Below, in pieces: positions 6,523-15,231 of a stretch of DNA of 28,011 nucleotides. The number at the start of each line of letters is the position of its first letter. Within the stretch, counting starts at the first letter, position 1. The position numbers and the translations under genes are program-made. The notes below the pieces were generated by a model, which did not search any database, was not told the DNA's origin, and saw nothing but the letters and a program-made list of their open reading frames with translations. The DNA comes from CAIYZT01 sp031385445 (lineage in GTDB: Bacteria > Pseudomonadota > Alphaproteobacteria > Rhodobacterales > Rhodobacteraceae), in contig JANNBM010000066.1 of assembly GCA_031385445.1 (NCBI GenBank), positions 1-28,011 of the forward strand, written 5' to 3'.

Positions 6523-8145
6523 ATGGGTTGGCTTGCTGATGAGACGGGCTTGAACAAATGCCGGGCCAATTACACGCCGCTGACGCCTTTGTCCTATCTT
6601 AGCCGGGCGCGGGATGTTTTCGCCCAGCGCACGGCGCTTGTCTGGAAATCGACCCGCCTGACCTATGCCGATTATGGCCGCGAGGTCAGCCGGATGGCAT
6701 CGGCGCTCGCGTTGCACGGGATCAAGCCGGGCGATGTGGTGTCCACCATCATGCCGAACATCGCGCCGCAAGCGATTGCGCATTTCGGGGTTCCGGCGGC
6801 GGGGGCGGTGCTGAACGCGGTCAACACCCGGCTTGATCCGGACACAGTGGCCTTCATCTTTGGCCACGGCGGCGCGAAAATCGCGCTGGTGGACGCCGCG
6901 AGCCTGCCGCTCGCCGAAGAGGCGATCCGGCGGATGGAAGGGACTGCGCCGCAGATCATCGAAGTGGTCGATCACGGCTTTACCGCGTCGGGCCGCTATG
7001 TGACCTTGGATCAGCTGTTGGCGCAGGGCGATCCGGATGCAGACTGGATTTACCCCGAAGACGAATGGGAAAGCATTGCGCTGAATTACACCTCGGGCAC
7101 AACGGGGCGGCCCAAGGGCGTGGTCATTCACCACCGCGGCGCCTATCTTTCGGCTCCGGCGAATGCGCTTGGCTGGCGGATGCAGCTTTTCCCGGTCTAT
7201 CTGACCATCGTGCCGCTGTTTCACTGCAACGGCTGGTGCCATACGTGGATGATGCCGATGCTTGGCGGGCAGGTGACCTGCTGCCGCGACATCACGGCAA
7301 AGGCGATCTATGACGCGATTGCCGAGGAAGGCATCACGCATTTTGGCGGCGCGCCGATCGTTTTGAACACCATCATCAACGCCAAACCCGAAGACCGCCG
7401 CAATTTTCCCCATGTGGTGCAGGTATTTACCGCAGGCGCCCCGCCGCCCGCCGCGACCCTTGCCGCGATTGAACCTTTGGGGTTCAACGTGACGCAGGTG
7501 TACGGGATGACCGAAACTTACGGGCCTGCCGTCGAAACCCTGTACCAAACCGAATGGGAAGACGCCCCCGCGCCCGACCGCGCCGCCTTCAAGGCGCGCA
7601 CCGGCATCGCCAATGCCATGCTGGAAGAATTGAGCGTGCTGGACCCGCAAGGCCGCCCCGTGGCCCGCGATGAAAAGGCGCTTGGCGAGGTGACGTTTCG
7701 CGGCAATCTGGTGATGAAGGGCTACTACAAAAACCCCCTTGCGACGGCAGACGCCTTTAAGGGTGGGCAGCTTTGGTCGGGCGATATCGCGTTCCGGCAC
7801 GCGGACGGTTATGTGAAACTGACCGACCGGGCGAAGGATATCATCATTTCGGGCGGCGAGAATATCTCTTCTGTCGAGGTGGAGGGCGCCTTGATGCACC
7901 ACCCCGCCGTTTCGCTTTGCGCGGTTGTGGCCATGCCGGATGCCAAATGGGGCGAAGTTCCCTGCGCCTTTGTGGAGTTGAAGCCGGAAATGCAAACCAG
8001 CGAGGCCGACTTGATCGCGCATTGCCGGGCGCGGCTGGCAGGATTTGCGACGCCCAAGAAGGTGATCTTTGCCGATCTGCCAAAAACCTCGACTGGCAAG
8101 ATTCAAAAGTTTGAACTGCGGGCGGCGGCCAAGCTTTTGAGCTGA
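6523..8145 (+). CDS. Acyl-CoA synthetase (AMP-dependent, ANL superfamily)
   Basis: Activates a carboxylic acid, probably a medium- or long-chain fatty acid, to its CoA thioester through an acyl-adenylate. The 540-residue length is typical. Seen motifs: P-loop YTSGTTGRPKG from residue 189, the A5 motif YGMTE at 327-331, the adenosine-binding aspartate D421 in SGDIAFRHADGY, the hinge KDIIISGGENISS, and the catalytic lysine K526 in STGKIQK. The ATG at 6523 has a strong GAAGGGGG site. The opening MGWLADETGLNKC and overall layout match acyl-CoA synthetases common in marine Rhodobacterales. The DMSP enzyme DmdB belongs to the same superfamily, but nothing here points to it specifically. Confidence 0.93.
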   Translation: MGWLADETGLNKCRANYTPLTPLSYLSRARDVFAQRTALVWKSTRLTYADYGREVSRMASALALHGIKPGDVVSTIMPNIAPQAIAHFGVPAAGAVLNAVNTRLDPDTVAFIFGHGGAKIALVDAASLPLAEEAIRRMEGTAPQIIEVVDHGFTASGRYVTLDQLLAQGDPDADWIYPEDEWESIALNYTSGTTGRPKGVVIHHRGAYLSAPANALGWRMQLFPVYLTIVPLFHCNGWCHTWMMPMLGGQVTCCRDITAKAIYDAIAEEGITHFGGAPIVLNTIINAKPEDRRNFPHVVQVFTAGAPPPAATLAAIEPLGFNVTQVYGMTETYGPAVETLYQTEWEDAPAPDRAAFKARTGIANAMLEELSVLDPQGRPVARDEKALGEVTFRGNLVMKGYYKNPLATADAFKGGQLWSGDIAFRHADGYVKLTDRAKDIIISGGENISSVEVEGALMHHPAVSLCAVVAMPDAKWGEVPCAFVELKPEMQTSEADLIAHCRARLAGFATPKKVIFADLPKTSTGKIQKFELRAAAKLLS

Positions 8146-8209
8146 CATTGCCCAGCGCGCGCGGCTGCGCTAGGGTTGGTCGAACCCCCGAAGGATCGCC
8201 CTGTCCTGC

Positions 8210-9241
8210 ATGACCGCGTTGAAGCAATATGAACGTCTGGAAAGCCCCGGCCTGTGGCGCGCAACGCCGCTGGAACAGCGCCGGGACGTGGTTGCGCAGC
8301 TGCACGATACCTCATTGGTGATCACGGACCCGAAGACGGACATGCCGCTGGCGCATTGGTCGCTTCCGGCGGTTCTGCGCGAGGGTGCGGCCAAGGCACC
8401 CGCGATTTTTCGTCCCGGTCTTGATGCAACCGAAACGCTGGAGCTGCTGGACGAGACGATGATTGCCGCGCTTGACCGGGTGATCAAGGGTTTGCAGCGG
8501 CGCAAACCGCATCCGGGGCGGCTGCGCGGTTTCATTTTTGGCACCGTCGTCGTGGTCGTGGTGGCGGGCTGCACGCTTTGGCTGCCGGATGTGTTGACCC
8601 AGCAGACGGCGGCGATTTTGCCCGAACCCAACCGGGCCGAACTTGGGCAGATGGCGCTGGCGGATCTGGAACGGTTGACCGGCTCGCCGTGCAATGGCGG
8701 GCTTGGGCAAAGGGCGGCTTCGGCCCTGTCAGAGCGGCTTTTGGGCAAGGGCAATGGGCGCATCATGGTGGTGCGGGACGGATTGCACGGGGCGCTGGCG
8801 CTGCCGGGCGGGTTGATCGTGCTGTCGCGTGACCTTGTCGAAGCGCCGCCGGATGCGGAAACGGCGGCGGGCTTTGTGCTTGCGGCGCTTGCCGCGCGCG
8901 GCACCGAAGAGCAGCAATCGGTCGCGTTTTTGCGCCATGCGGGCCTGCTGGCGACGTTCCGGCTGTTAACCAGCGGCACCCTGCCCGATGGCTCCATGGA
9001 CGGCATTGGCGAGGCCTTGCTGACAGAAGCGGTCCGCACGCCGGATCTGCCGCCGGCAACGCTTCTGCCCCTGTTCGAACGCGCGCAGATCTCGCCCAAA
9101 GCCTTTGCAGGCGCGCTCAGCGGGTCCGGCGCTTTGGGCGCGGCGCTGTTGGCGGCAGACCCTTTTGCCGGCGTCTCGCCGCTTGCCGTTCTGGACGATG
9201 CCAACTGGATCAGCCTGCAATCCATCTGCTTTGACAATTGA
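8210..9241 (+). CDS. Single-pass membrane protein resembling a degenerate M48 peptidase
   Basis: A 343-residue protein with a hydrophilic N-terminus (1-105), one transmembrane helix (about 107-127, GFIFGTVVVVVVAGCTLWL) and a C-terminal domain on the far side. The segment ALPGGLIVLSRDLVEAP followed by AAGFVLAALAARGTEEQ parallels the M48 metalloprotease pattern (ALPGG..., then a helix carrying HExxH), but the zinc-binding HExxH is replaced by hydrophobic residues. This suggests an inactive peptidase-like domain; the resemblance is by eye. It follows the acyl-CoA synthetase by 64 bases on the same strand and might be cotranscribed. The Shine-Dalgarno site is poorly placed. Its role is unknown. 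Confidence 0.8.
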   Translation: MTALKQYERLESPGLWRATPLEQRRDVVAQLHDTSLVITDPKTDMPLAHWSLPAVLREGAAKAPAIFRPGLDATETLELLDETMIAALDRVIKGLQRRKPHPGRLRGFIFGTVVVVVVAGCTLWLPDVLTQQTAAILPEPNRAELGQMALADLERLTGSPCNGGLGQRAASALSERLLGKGNGRIMVVRDGLHGALALPGGLIVLSRDLVEAPPDAETAAGFVLAALAARGTEEQQSVAFLRHAGLLATFRLLTSGTLPDGSMDGIGEALLTEAVRTPDLPPATLLPLFERAQISPKAFAGALSGSGALGAALLAADPFAGVSPLAVLDDANWISLQSICFDN

Positions 9242-9276
9242 AAAACGCCCCCCGGAATTGAATTTCCGGGAGGGCG
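9241..9276 (-). terminator. Terminator of the SPOR protein gene
   Basis: On the minus strand a GC-rich stem (9264-9276 with 9246-9257, one bulged base, loop about 6) is followed by TTTTT (9241-9245). It serves the minus-strand gene ending at 9323 and lies right against the stop of the convergent gene at 9241. Confidence 0.8.
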
Positions 9277-9322
9277 CAAAGGCTGTCTGCTCGTTTCTTC
9301 TGCTCGTAACCTGTTGGCCGCC

Positions 9323-10417
9323 TTAGCGGATCAAGGCGTCGGTGAAACCGGCGTTCCGCGCCGCCGACAGCGCCGCCTGCGCATCCGCCTTGGTGCTGAA
9401 CGGCCCGGCAAAGACGATCTGAACCGCCTTGCCCTTGCTGGTGGTGCTGCTTTTCGCGGCAGGCAGGCCCAAAGCCGACAGCTGCGCCGCCGCACCATCC
9501 GCGTTGGCCGCAACACCAAAGGTGCCGACCTGCACATAAAAGACGCCCGTTGCCGCCGCCGCATTGGTGTTGGTTGACACCGTGGTTTTTGCACTGACCT
9601 TTGCGGGCTTTGCTGCCGCAATCTGCTGCGCGGGAACCTGCTGGCTCCACACCGCGTTTTGATCGGCGCGGCCCTGCGCGGTGCCGAGACTGCGTTCGGG
9701 GTTCAAACGGTCGTCTTTCCAAGCGGTTTTATAGCCCTGCGGAACACTCAATGTGGTGGCGCCCGTCAGGGCAAGCGTGCCGTTGCCGTTCATCTGATAA
9801 CCGTCAAGGCGCGGCAGGTTCAACGACGCACCCACCGGCGCGCCCGCAGGATAAACCGGCGGCCGCCAGCCATCCATCGACCCGTCACCTTTGGTGCAAA
9901 CCACCGCCGTGCCGCCGCCGCGCAGGGGCACGATCATCGCAACCGGGGCGGATCTGTAGCAGCCGATTTTGCCGGGGCCCGGCGCGCCGGATGGGGCCGC
10001 GACGCGCATTTGCGGGGCAGGCTGGACCAAGGCGGGCGGCTCCACCGCGGCTTGCACAGCCGGGGCCGCAATGCGAACCGGCTGCTGAACGACGGGCGCC
10101 GCCGCCGCCACCTGAGCGGCCGGTTTGGCGATCTCAACCGGGGCGGTTGGCTGCTCTGGCGCGGCCACGTCGATCGTCACTGCACCAAATGTCGGCGGAT
10201 AGCCGCACAAGGGTTTGCGCGCTGCGGTGATCCGCTGAACCCACTGCACCTGACCGCCGTATCCCGCGCGCAAAAACACGCAGCCCTGGCTATCGACATA
10301 TTGCTGGCCTTTGAACCCGGCGGGCGGACGTTCCGCCGGCGCAGATTGCGCCAAAACCGGCACGGCGGTCCACACACAAAGCAGCATCGCTGCCGTAACC
10401 TGATAAAACCGCATCAT
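9323..10417 (-). CDS. Exported SPOR-domain protein
   Basis: A 364-residue envelope protein. Residues 1-23 form a signal peptide (MMRFYQVTAAMLLCVWTAVPVLA, cleavage likely before QSA). A Cys-containing globular part (about 25-75) is followed by a low-complexity Ala/Pro/Val region (about 85-150), a second region with Cys pairs (KIGCYRS, VVCTKGD), and a C-terminal SPOR domain from about 290 (VFYVQVGTF, VQIVFAGPFSTKADAQAAL, NAGFTDALI). SPOR domains bind denuded glycan strands at division sites, so a periplasmic or outer-membrane cell-wall role is likely. Two tandem ATG codons open the gene after a GGGGGG run. It starts 65 bases downstream of upp, so partial readthrough from the nucleoside operon is possible. 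Confidence 0.9.
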   Translation of the reverse strand: MMRFYQVTAAMLLCVWTAVPVLAQSAPAERPPAGFKGQQYVDSQGCVFLRAGYGGQVQWVQRITAARKPLCGYPPTFGAVTIDVAAPEQPTAPVEIAKPAAQVAAAAPVVQQPVRIAAPAVQAAVEPPALVQPAPQMRVAAPSGAPGPGKIGCYRSAPVAMIVPLRGGGTAVVCTKGDGSMDGWRPPVYPAGAPVGASLNLPRLDGYQMNGNGTLALTGATTLSVPQGYKTAWKDDRLNPERSLGTAQGRADQNAVWSQQVPAQQIAAAKPAKVSAKTTVSTNTNAAAATGVFYVQVGTFGVAANADGAAAQLSALGLPAAKSSTTSKGKAVQIVFAGPFSTKADAQAALSAARNAGFTDALIR

Positions 10418-10482
10418 TACCCCCCAGGTAATTTGCGGCGATTGTGGAACAAGATTGTTTCCGAGTAAAGGGCACCAATACT

Positions 10483-11115
10483 TTATTTAGTGCCAAACAT
10501 CCGATCACCCGCATCCCCTAGGCCCGGAACGATATAACCGTGATCATTCAGATGGCTATCGACCGAAGCTGTCACGATGGGAACATCGGGATGCGCCTCT
10601 TTCATCCGCGCGATGCCTTCGGGGGCGGCCAGAAGGCACAAAAAGCGGATGTTCTTCGCCCCGGCATTTTTCAAAAGCGTGATCGCGGCCACCGACGAGT
10701 TGCCCGTGGCGAGCATCGGATCGACGACAATCGACAAACGCTCGTCCAGATGGTCGGGCAATTTGCAATAATATTGCACCGGTTGCAGCGTGTCCGGATC
10801 GCGGTAAAGCCCAACAAACCCCACCCGCGCCGCCGGAACCAGTTCAAGGATTCCGTCCAGCAGCCCGTTGCCCGCCCGCAAGATCGACACCAGAGCCAGC
10901 TTTTTGCCGTCAATCACTGGCGCGTCCATCGGCTCCAGCGGGGTTTCGATGCGCTTGGTGGTCATCGGCAATTCCCGCGTCACCTCGTAGGCGAGCAAAA
11001 GGCTGATCTCGCGCAGAAGCCTGCGAAAGCTGGCGGTCGAGGTTTCGCGGTCGCGCATGATCGACAGTTTGTGCTGCACCAAGGGGTGGGAAACGACGGT
11101 CAGATGGGTCAGCAT
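10483..11115 (-). CDS. upp: Uracil phosphoribosyltransferase
   Basis: Converts uracil and PRPP to UMP, the last step of pyrimidine base salvage. The 210-residue protein has the expected length. The PRPP-binding loop VDPMLATGNS is at 131-140, and the uracil-binding C-terminal segment GLGDAGDRMFGT is present. The ATG at 11115 overlaps the add stop codon by one base (TGATG), so translation is coupled; a GTG one codon upstream is less likely. It is the last gene of the cdd-deoA-deoB-add-upp operon and would capture uracil released by DeoA from deoxyuridine. Confidence 0.97.
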   Translation of the reverse strand: MLTHLTVVSHPLVQHKLSIMRDRETSTASFRRLLREISLLLAYEVTRELPMTTKRIETPLEPMDAPVIDGKKLALVSILRAGNGLLDGILELVPAARVGFVGLYRDPDTLQPVQYYCKLPDHLDERLSIVVDPMLATGNSSVAAITLLKNAGAKNIRFLCLLAAPEGIARMKEAHPDVPIVTASVDSHLNDHGYIVPGLGDAGDRMFGTK

Positions 11116-12101
11116 CACTTGGGCTCCAGCAGTTTGGCGATTTTCGCCTTGGTATCGGCGTCGCAGAAGGCTGCGTCAAGCGCAGTGCGGTTCAACCGGG
11201 CAAACTGGCCCTCGTCCCAATCGAAAGCTTGGTTCAGCATCTCGTATTCGCGGTCCATGGTGGTATGAAAGAACGGCGGATCGTCGGTGGAAATGGTCAC
11301 TTTCACGCCGCGCCGGTCCAATTCGGCAATCGGATGATCGCGGAAAGTGGGGTAAAGGCCGAGCGCCACGTTGGAACCGGGGCAAACCTCCAGCGCGATG
11401 CCTTTTTCGGCCAACTCATCGACCAGCGCCAGATCTTCGATGGCGCGCACGCCGTGGCCGATCCGTTCCACCCCCAGATCCTGCACCGCATCCTTCACAG
11501 ACTGTGGCCCGCCCCATTCGCCCGCATGCGCGGTCAGCCGCAGCCCCGCCTCGCGCGCGCAGTCAAACGACCACAGGTAATCCTTTGGCACGCCAATCTT
11601 TTCATCCCCCGCGATGCCAAAGCCGCGAATAAAACTGCCCTTGGTTTCCGCTGCGCAAAGCGCCGATTTGCGCGCCTTGTCGGGGCCGAAATGGCGGATG
11701 CAGGTGACAATGCCGCGCAGGGTGATGCCCATGGTGCGCTCGGCCGCGGCAGCGGCCTCTTCGATGGCATGCAGATATTCGCGCCAGGCGATGATGTCGC
11801 TGCCGCCGCAAAAATCGGGGGACAGGAAGGTTTCGGAATATACCACGCCCGAGGCGGCGGATTGTTCCAATACGGCAAGCGTGAGGCGATAGAAATCTTG
11901 CGGGCTTTGCAGGCAGGTGCAGGCGGCCTCGTAAACCTTGATGAAATCCCAGAAATCGGTGAAGCGATAACTGCCATCAGGCGTGAAAACGCCCGATAGG
12001 TCGAGCTTTTTCTCTTTGGCCAACCCTTTGATAAAAGCAGGCGGCGCGGCCCCTTCAAGGTGCAGGTGCAGTTCGACTTTGGGCATGGAGTGGACGGTCA
12101 T
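11115..12101 (-). CDS. add: Adenosine deaminase
   Basis: Deaminates adenosine or deoxyadenosine to inosine or deoxyinosine; a zinc metalloenzyme of the amidohydrolase superfamily. The 328 residues carry metal ligands H12 and H14 (HLHLEG), H192 with catalytic E195 (HAGEW), H216 (RIGHG), and D273/D274 in STDDPPFF. The length is normal. The closely related adenine deaminases share these motifs, so base versus nucleoside specificity is not certain; the operon favours nucleosides. It starts 19 bases after the deoB stop and ends overlapping the upp start. Confidence 0.93.
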   Translation of the reverse strand: MTVHSMPKVELHLHLEGAAPPAFIKGLAKEKKLDLSGVFTPDGSYRFTDFWDFIKVYEAACTCLQSPQDFYRLTLAVLEQSAASGVVYSETFLSPDFCGGSDIIAWREYLHAIEEAAAAAERTMGITLRGIVTCIRHFGPDKARKSALCAAETKGSFIRGFGIAGDEKIGVPKDYLWSFDCAREAGLRLTAHAGEWGGPQSVKDAVQDLGVERIGHGVRAIEDLALVDELAEKGIALEVCPGSNVALGLYPTFRDHPIAELDRRGVKVTISTDDPPFFHTTMDREYEMLNQAFDWDEGQFARLNRTALDAAFCDADTKAKIAKLLEPK

Positions 12102-12120
12102 GGTGCGGCTTTCAAAAGTG

Positions 12121-13317
12121 TTAAAGGAAACTGCGGCCCTGCCCGTGGGCCGGAACGTTCAGATGGGCCGCGATGCTGGCGGCCACATCGACAAACCCGC
12201 GCAGACCGATGGTTCCCTGCCCCGCGCCTGCGCAGACCAGCGGCACGCGCTCACGCGTGTGTTCAGTGCCGCGCCATGTCGGATCGTTGCCGTGATCGGC
12301 GGTGAAAATCATCAGATCATCCGCCCGCAGACGCGGCAAAAGCGCGCCAACGCTTGCATCAAACCATTCCAGCGCGCGGGCATATCCCGCCACATCGCGC
12401 GGATGGCCATACAGCGTGTCAAACTCAACAAAGTTCGCAAATGTCAAAGAACCATCTTCTGCAATGTCCACAAGGCCATCCAGATGTGCGAAAAGGTCAA
12501 GATCAGATTTCCCCTTCCACAGCTTTCCAATGCCCTGCATCGAAAAGATATCGCCGATCTTGCCAACGGCATGGGTCGCGCGCCCGGCATCCTGGGCCCA
12601 GTCCAGCAGCGTCGGCGCGGGGGTGGCCATGGCGTAGTCTTTGCGGTTGGCGGTGCGGTGAAACGCCTGCGCTGTGCCCGTAAACGGACGTGCGATGACG
12701 CGGCCGACCTTCATCGAATGCAGGTGCGGGGCAAGATCGTGGCACAGCTTCAACAGCCGCTCCAGGCCAAAAGCCTCTTCATGCGCGGCGATCTGAAACA
12801 CCGAATCGGCCGAGGTGTAGCAAATCGGCCAAAGCGTGCGCAGGTGCTGTTCGAAATGAGTTTCGATGATCGGAATGCCCGAGGCGTGGCAATTGCCCAG
12901 AATCGCCGAAGTGCCGGCAAGTTTGCAGACCAAAGCGGTCAGATCGGGCGGAAACGCGGGCACGGCATCGGGGAAATAGTGCCAGTCCCACGGCACCGGC
13001 ACCCCGGCCAACTCCCAGTGGCCCGAAGGCGTGTCCTTGCCACGGCTGATCTCGGTCGCAGCGCCCCAGCGGCCCTTGGGCATAGCGCCAAGCCCAGGCG
13101 CCTCCAGACCCGAGGCAAGTTTGATCGCGGCGCCAAGGCCAAGACCGTCCAGATGCGGCATCCGCAGCGGGCCGGACCGGCCCTTGTCGGCGCGACCCGC
13201 AGCGCAGGCCAACGCGATATGGCCAAGGGTGTTGGACCCCGCATCGCCGAAATCGGCCGCATCAGGCGCGCCGCCGCAGCCAACCGAATCCATCACCACC
13301 AGGAAGGCGCGGGCCAT
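12121..13317 (-). CDS. deoB: Phosphopentomutase
   Basis: Interconverts (deoxy)ribose 1-phosphate and 5-phosphate, linking nucleoside phosphorolysis to central metabolism. The 398-residue alkaline-phosphatase-superfamily protein has metal-binding D10 (VVMDSVGCGG), the phosphorylated threonine in DTPSGHWE (near residue 95), and the C-terminal metal site TADHGNDP followed by GTEHTRERVP. The length is as expected. The start ATG overlaps the deoA stop (TAATG). It is the third gene of the nucleoside operon. Confidence 0.97.
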   Translation of the reverse strand: MARAFLVVMDSVGCGGAPDAADFGDAGSNTLGHIALACAAGRADKGRSGPLRMPHLDGLGLGAAIKLASGLEAPGLGAMPKGRWGAATEISRGKDTPSGHWELAGVPVPWDWHYFPDAVPAFPPDLTALVCKLAGTSAILGNCHASGIPIIETHFEQHLRTLWPICYTSADSVFQIAAHEEAFGLERLLKLCHDLAPHLHSMKVGRVIARPFTGTAQAFHRTANRKDYAMATPAPTLLDWAQDAGRATHAVGKIGDIFSMQGIGKLWKGKSDLDLFAHLDGLVDIAEDGSLTFANFVEFDTLYGHPRDVAGYARALEWFDASVGALLPRLRADDLMIFTADHGNDPTWRGTEHTRERVPLVCAGAGQGTIGLRGFVDVAASIAAHLNVPAHGQGRSFL

Positions 13318-14624
13318 TATCCGATCCTTTTCAACAAAAGCGGCGGATCTGCGAGCGCCGTATCGCCCAGCACATAGGCCCGCTGAACCGCCGCAATCGC
13401 CTGCTGCGCGGCGGCTTCGGTGGGCGCGTGCACCATCGCAATCACGTCGCCGGGATGCATTTCGTCGCCCAAAGCCGCCAATTCTGACAGGCCGACCGCC
13501 GGGTTTATCTTGTCATTTTCCCGCTGACGGCCACCGCCCAGCGCCACAACGCAAAGGCCCAGCCTCTGTCCATCAATGGCGCGCACGAACCCGCGCCCAA
13601 GGCTTGGCACTTCGGCAATCACCGGCGCGGCGGGCAAGCGGTCCGGCCAGCGCTCCACAAAATCTGCCGGGCCGCCCTGCGCCGCGATCATCCGGCCGAA
13701 ACATTCCGCCGCCGCGCCCGATTCCAGCGCTTGCTGAATCCGGCCCGCGCCGTCCACCGCATCCGCCGCAAGCCCGCCCAGCGCCAAAGCCTCGCCGCCC
13801 AAAGCCACCGTCAAATCCCACAAGGCCGGGCTGACCGCGCCGCCGGTCAGCGTTTCCATCACCTCGCTCACCTCCAGCGCGTTGCCCGCGGCGGGGGCCA
13901 AAGGCTGGCTCATGTCGGTGATCAAGGCGGCGGCCATACAGCCCGCCCCCTGAGCGGTCGACACCAGCGCCCGCGCCAAAGCCTCGGCATCGCCAAGGGT
14001 TTTCATAAACGCACCGGAGCCACATTTCACATCCAGAACAAGCGCTTCCAGCCCCGCGCTCAGCTTTTTAGACAGGATAGAGGCGGTGATCAGATCAATG
14101 CTTTCGACCGTTCCCGTGACATCGCGCACCGCATATAGCCGCCGGTCCGCCGGGGCAATTTCCGCGCTCGCCGACACGATGGCGCAGCGGATATCCTTGA
14201 TCTGGGCGCGCAACTGGCCCTCGGTCAGGCCGGTGCGAAAACCGGGGATCGCCTCCAACTTGTCCAGCGTGCCGCCGGTATGGCCCAGCCCCCGCCCCGA
14301 AATCATCGGCACATAGGCCCCGCAAACCGCCAGCGCCGGGGCGAGCAGCAGTGACGCGCAATCGCCAATGCCGCCAGTGGAATGCTTGTCGATCACCGGG
14401 CCGGGCATGTCCCATTTCAAAACCTGCCCCGAATCGCGCATCGCGCGGGTCAGCGCGACGCGTCCCTCTTCGCCCAGCCCTTTCAGCAGCACGGCCATGG
14501 CAAAAGCCCCCGCCTGCGCATCCGTCACCGACCCATCGGACAAGCCTTTGGCGAACCATGTAATTTCATCGCCCGTTGGCGCATTGCCATCGCGGATTTT
14601 AACGATGATCGCGCGGGCGTCCAT
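13317..14624 (-). CDS. deoA: Thymidine phosphorylase
   Basis: Phosphorolyses thymidine and deoxyuridine to the base and deoxyribose 1-phosphate. The 435-residue protein shows the phosphate-binding motif KHSTGGIGD at 80-88 and the signature GRGLGHTGGTLDKLE shortly after, plus the C-terminal pyrimidine-phosphorylase domain (about 345-435). The length fits a bacterial DeoA. The ATG at 14624 overlaps the cdd stop by one base (TGATG), and its own stop overlaps the deoB start. Placement next to cdd means deoxyuridine from deoxycytidine feeds directly into it. Confidence 0.97.
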   Translation of the reverse strand: MDARAIIVKIRDGNAPTGDEITWFAKGLSDGSVTDAQAGAFAMAVLLKGLGEEGRVALTRAMRDSGQVLKWDMPGPVIDKHSTGGIGDCASLLLAPALAVCGAYVPMISGRGLGHTGGTLDKLEAIPGFRTGLTEGQLRAQIKDIRCAIVSASAEIAPADRRLYAVRDVTGTVESIDLITASILSKKLSAGLEALVLDVKCGSGAFMKTLGDAEALARALVSTAQGAGCMAAALITDMSQPLAPAAGNALEVSEVMETLTGGAVSPALWDLTVALGGEALALGGLAADAVDGAGRIQQALESGAAAECFGRMIAAQGGPADFVERWPDRLPAAPVIAEVPSLGRGFVRAIDGQRLGLCVVALGGGRQRENDKINPAVGLSELAALGDEMHPGDVIAMVHAPTEAAAQQAIAAVQRAYVLGDTALADPPLLLKRIG

Positions 14625-15019
14625 CAGGGCAGGTCCATGAAGGAGGCGTCAAATGATCCGGGCAGCAGCTCTGCCACGGACATGCTCAGCGATTTGCCCG
14701 AGGTGGTGCACATCGTCACCCGCACGTCAGACCCCGCGAATTCTGCAATTTTTTGACGACATCCGCCGCAGGGCGGCACCGGGGCCGGGCAATCTGCGAT
14801 CACCAGAATCTCGGCAATCTCCGTCTCGCCCGCGGCAATCATCGCCGAAATCGCCCCGCCTTCGGCACAGGTTCCCTGCGGATAGGCGGCGTTTTCAACG
14901 TTGCACCCCACATGCACCGAGCCGGACGGCGTGCGGATCGCAGCGCCGACCTTGAACCGAGAGTAGGGCGCATAGGCGTTTTCACGAACGGCAGACGCGG
15001 CGTGCAGAAGATTGGACAT
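14624..15019 (-). CDS. cdd: Cytidine deaminase
   Basis: Deaminates cytidine and deoxycytidine to uridine and deoxyuridine. The 131-residue length matches small tetrameric Cdd enzymes. Zinc ligands are C51, C84 and C87, and the catalytic glutamate is E53 (TCAEGGA and PPCGGCRQ). I start it at the ATG at 15019, which has a clear GGAGG; the frame is open to 15145 but the extra residues are unlike the family. It is the first gene of the operon, so the promoter should lie in 15020-15231, shared with divergent maeB. I could not pick a convincing -35/-10 pair there. Confidence 0.96.
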   Translation of the reverse strand: MSNLLHAASAVRENAYAPYSRFKVGAAIRTPSGSVHVGCNVENAAYPQGTCAEGGAISAMIAAGETEIAEILVIADCPAPVPPCGGCRQKIAEFAGSDVRVTMCTTSGKSLSMSVAELLPGSFDASFMDLP

Positions 15020-15193
15020 GATGCCTCCATTTTTAACCATTCGGTCAGACTTTAGGCGGAAATTCAAGTCAAACGACGCAGCGGTTGGCAATTCCCTTGG
15101 CTTTGGTTTTCGGTCAGAGTGGCGGCAAGGCGGCGTGATTTGCAAGCTTTGCTGAAAGCGATCGCAAAACGAAGGCTGTAGACGGAGAAATTT

Positions 15194-15217
15194 AAGTGGT
15201 TTAACGTTAAACTACTT
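15194..15217. promoter_or_regulatory. Candidate operator before maeB (24-bp palindrome)
   Basis: Two 12-base arms, AAGTGGTTTAAC and GTTAAACTACTT, are inverted copies with one mismatch and no spacer. The core TTTAACGTTAAA is a perfect palindrome. It ends a few bases before the GGAGG of maeB, where a dimeric repressor could block transcription or translation. No regulator gene is adjacent, so the family is open (MarR or GntR types are possible). Confidence 0.6.
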
Positions 15218-15231
15218 TTCTGGAGGTCGGG

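Noticed and set aside
6481..8148. 555-codon open frame antisense to the acyl-CoA synthetase
   Set aside because: A high-GC shadow frame: its product is rich in Arg, Gly and His with no domain, while the plus strand has all enzyme motifs.
10418..10482. Terminator between upp and the SPOR gene
   Set aside because: A short weak hairpin (GGAACA/TGTTTCC) is present, but with no following U-run, so I do not call a terminator.
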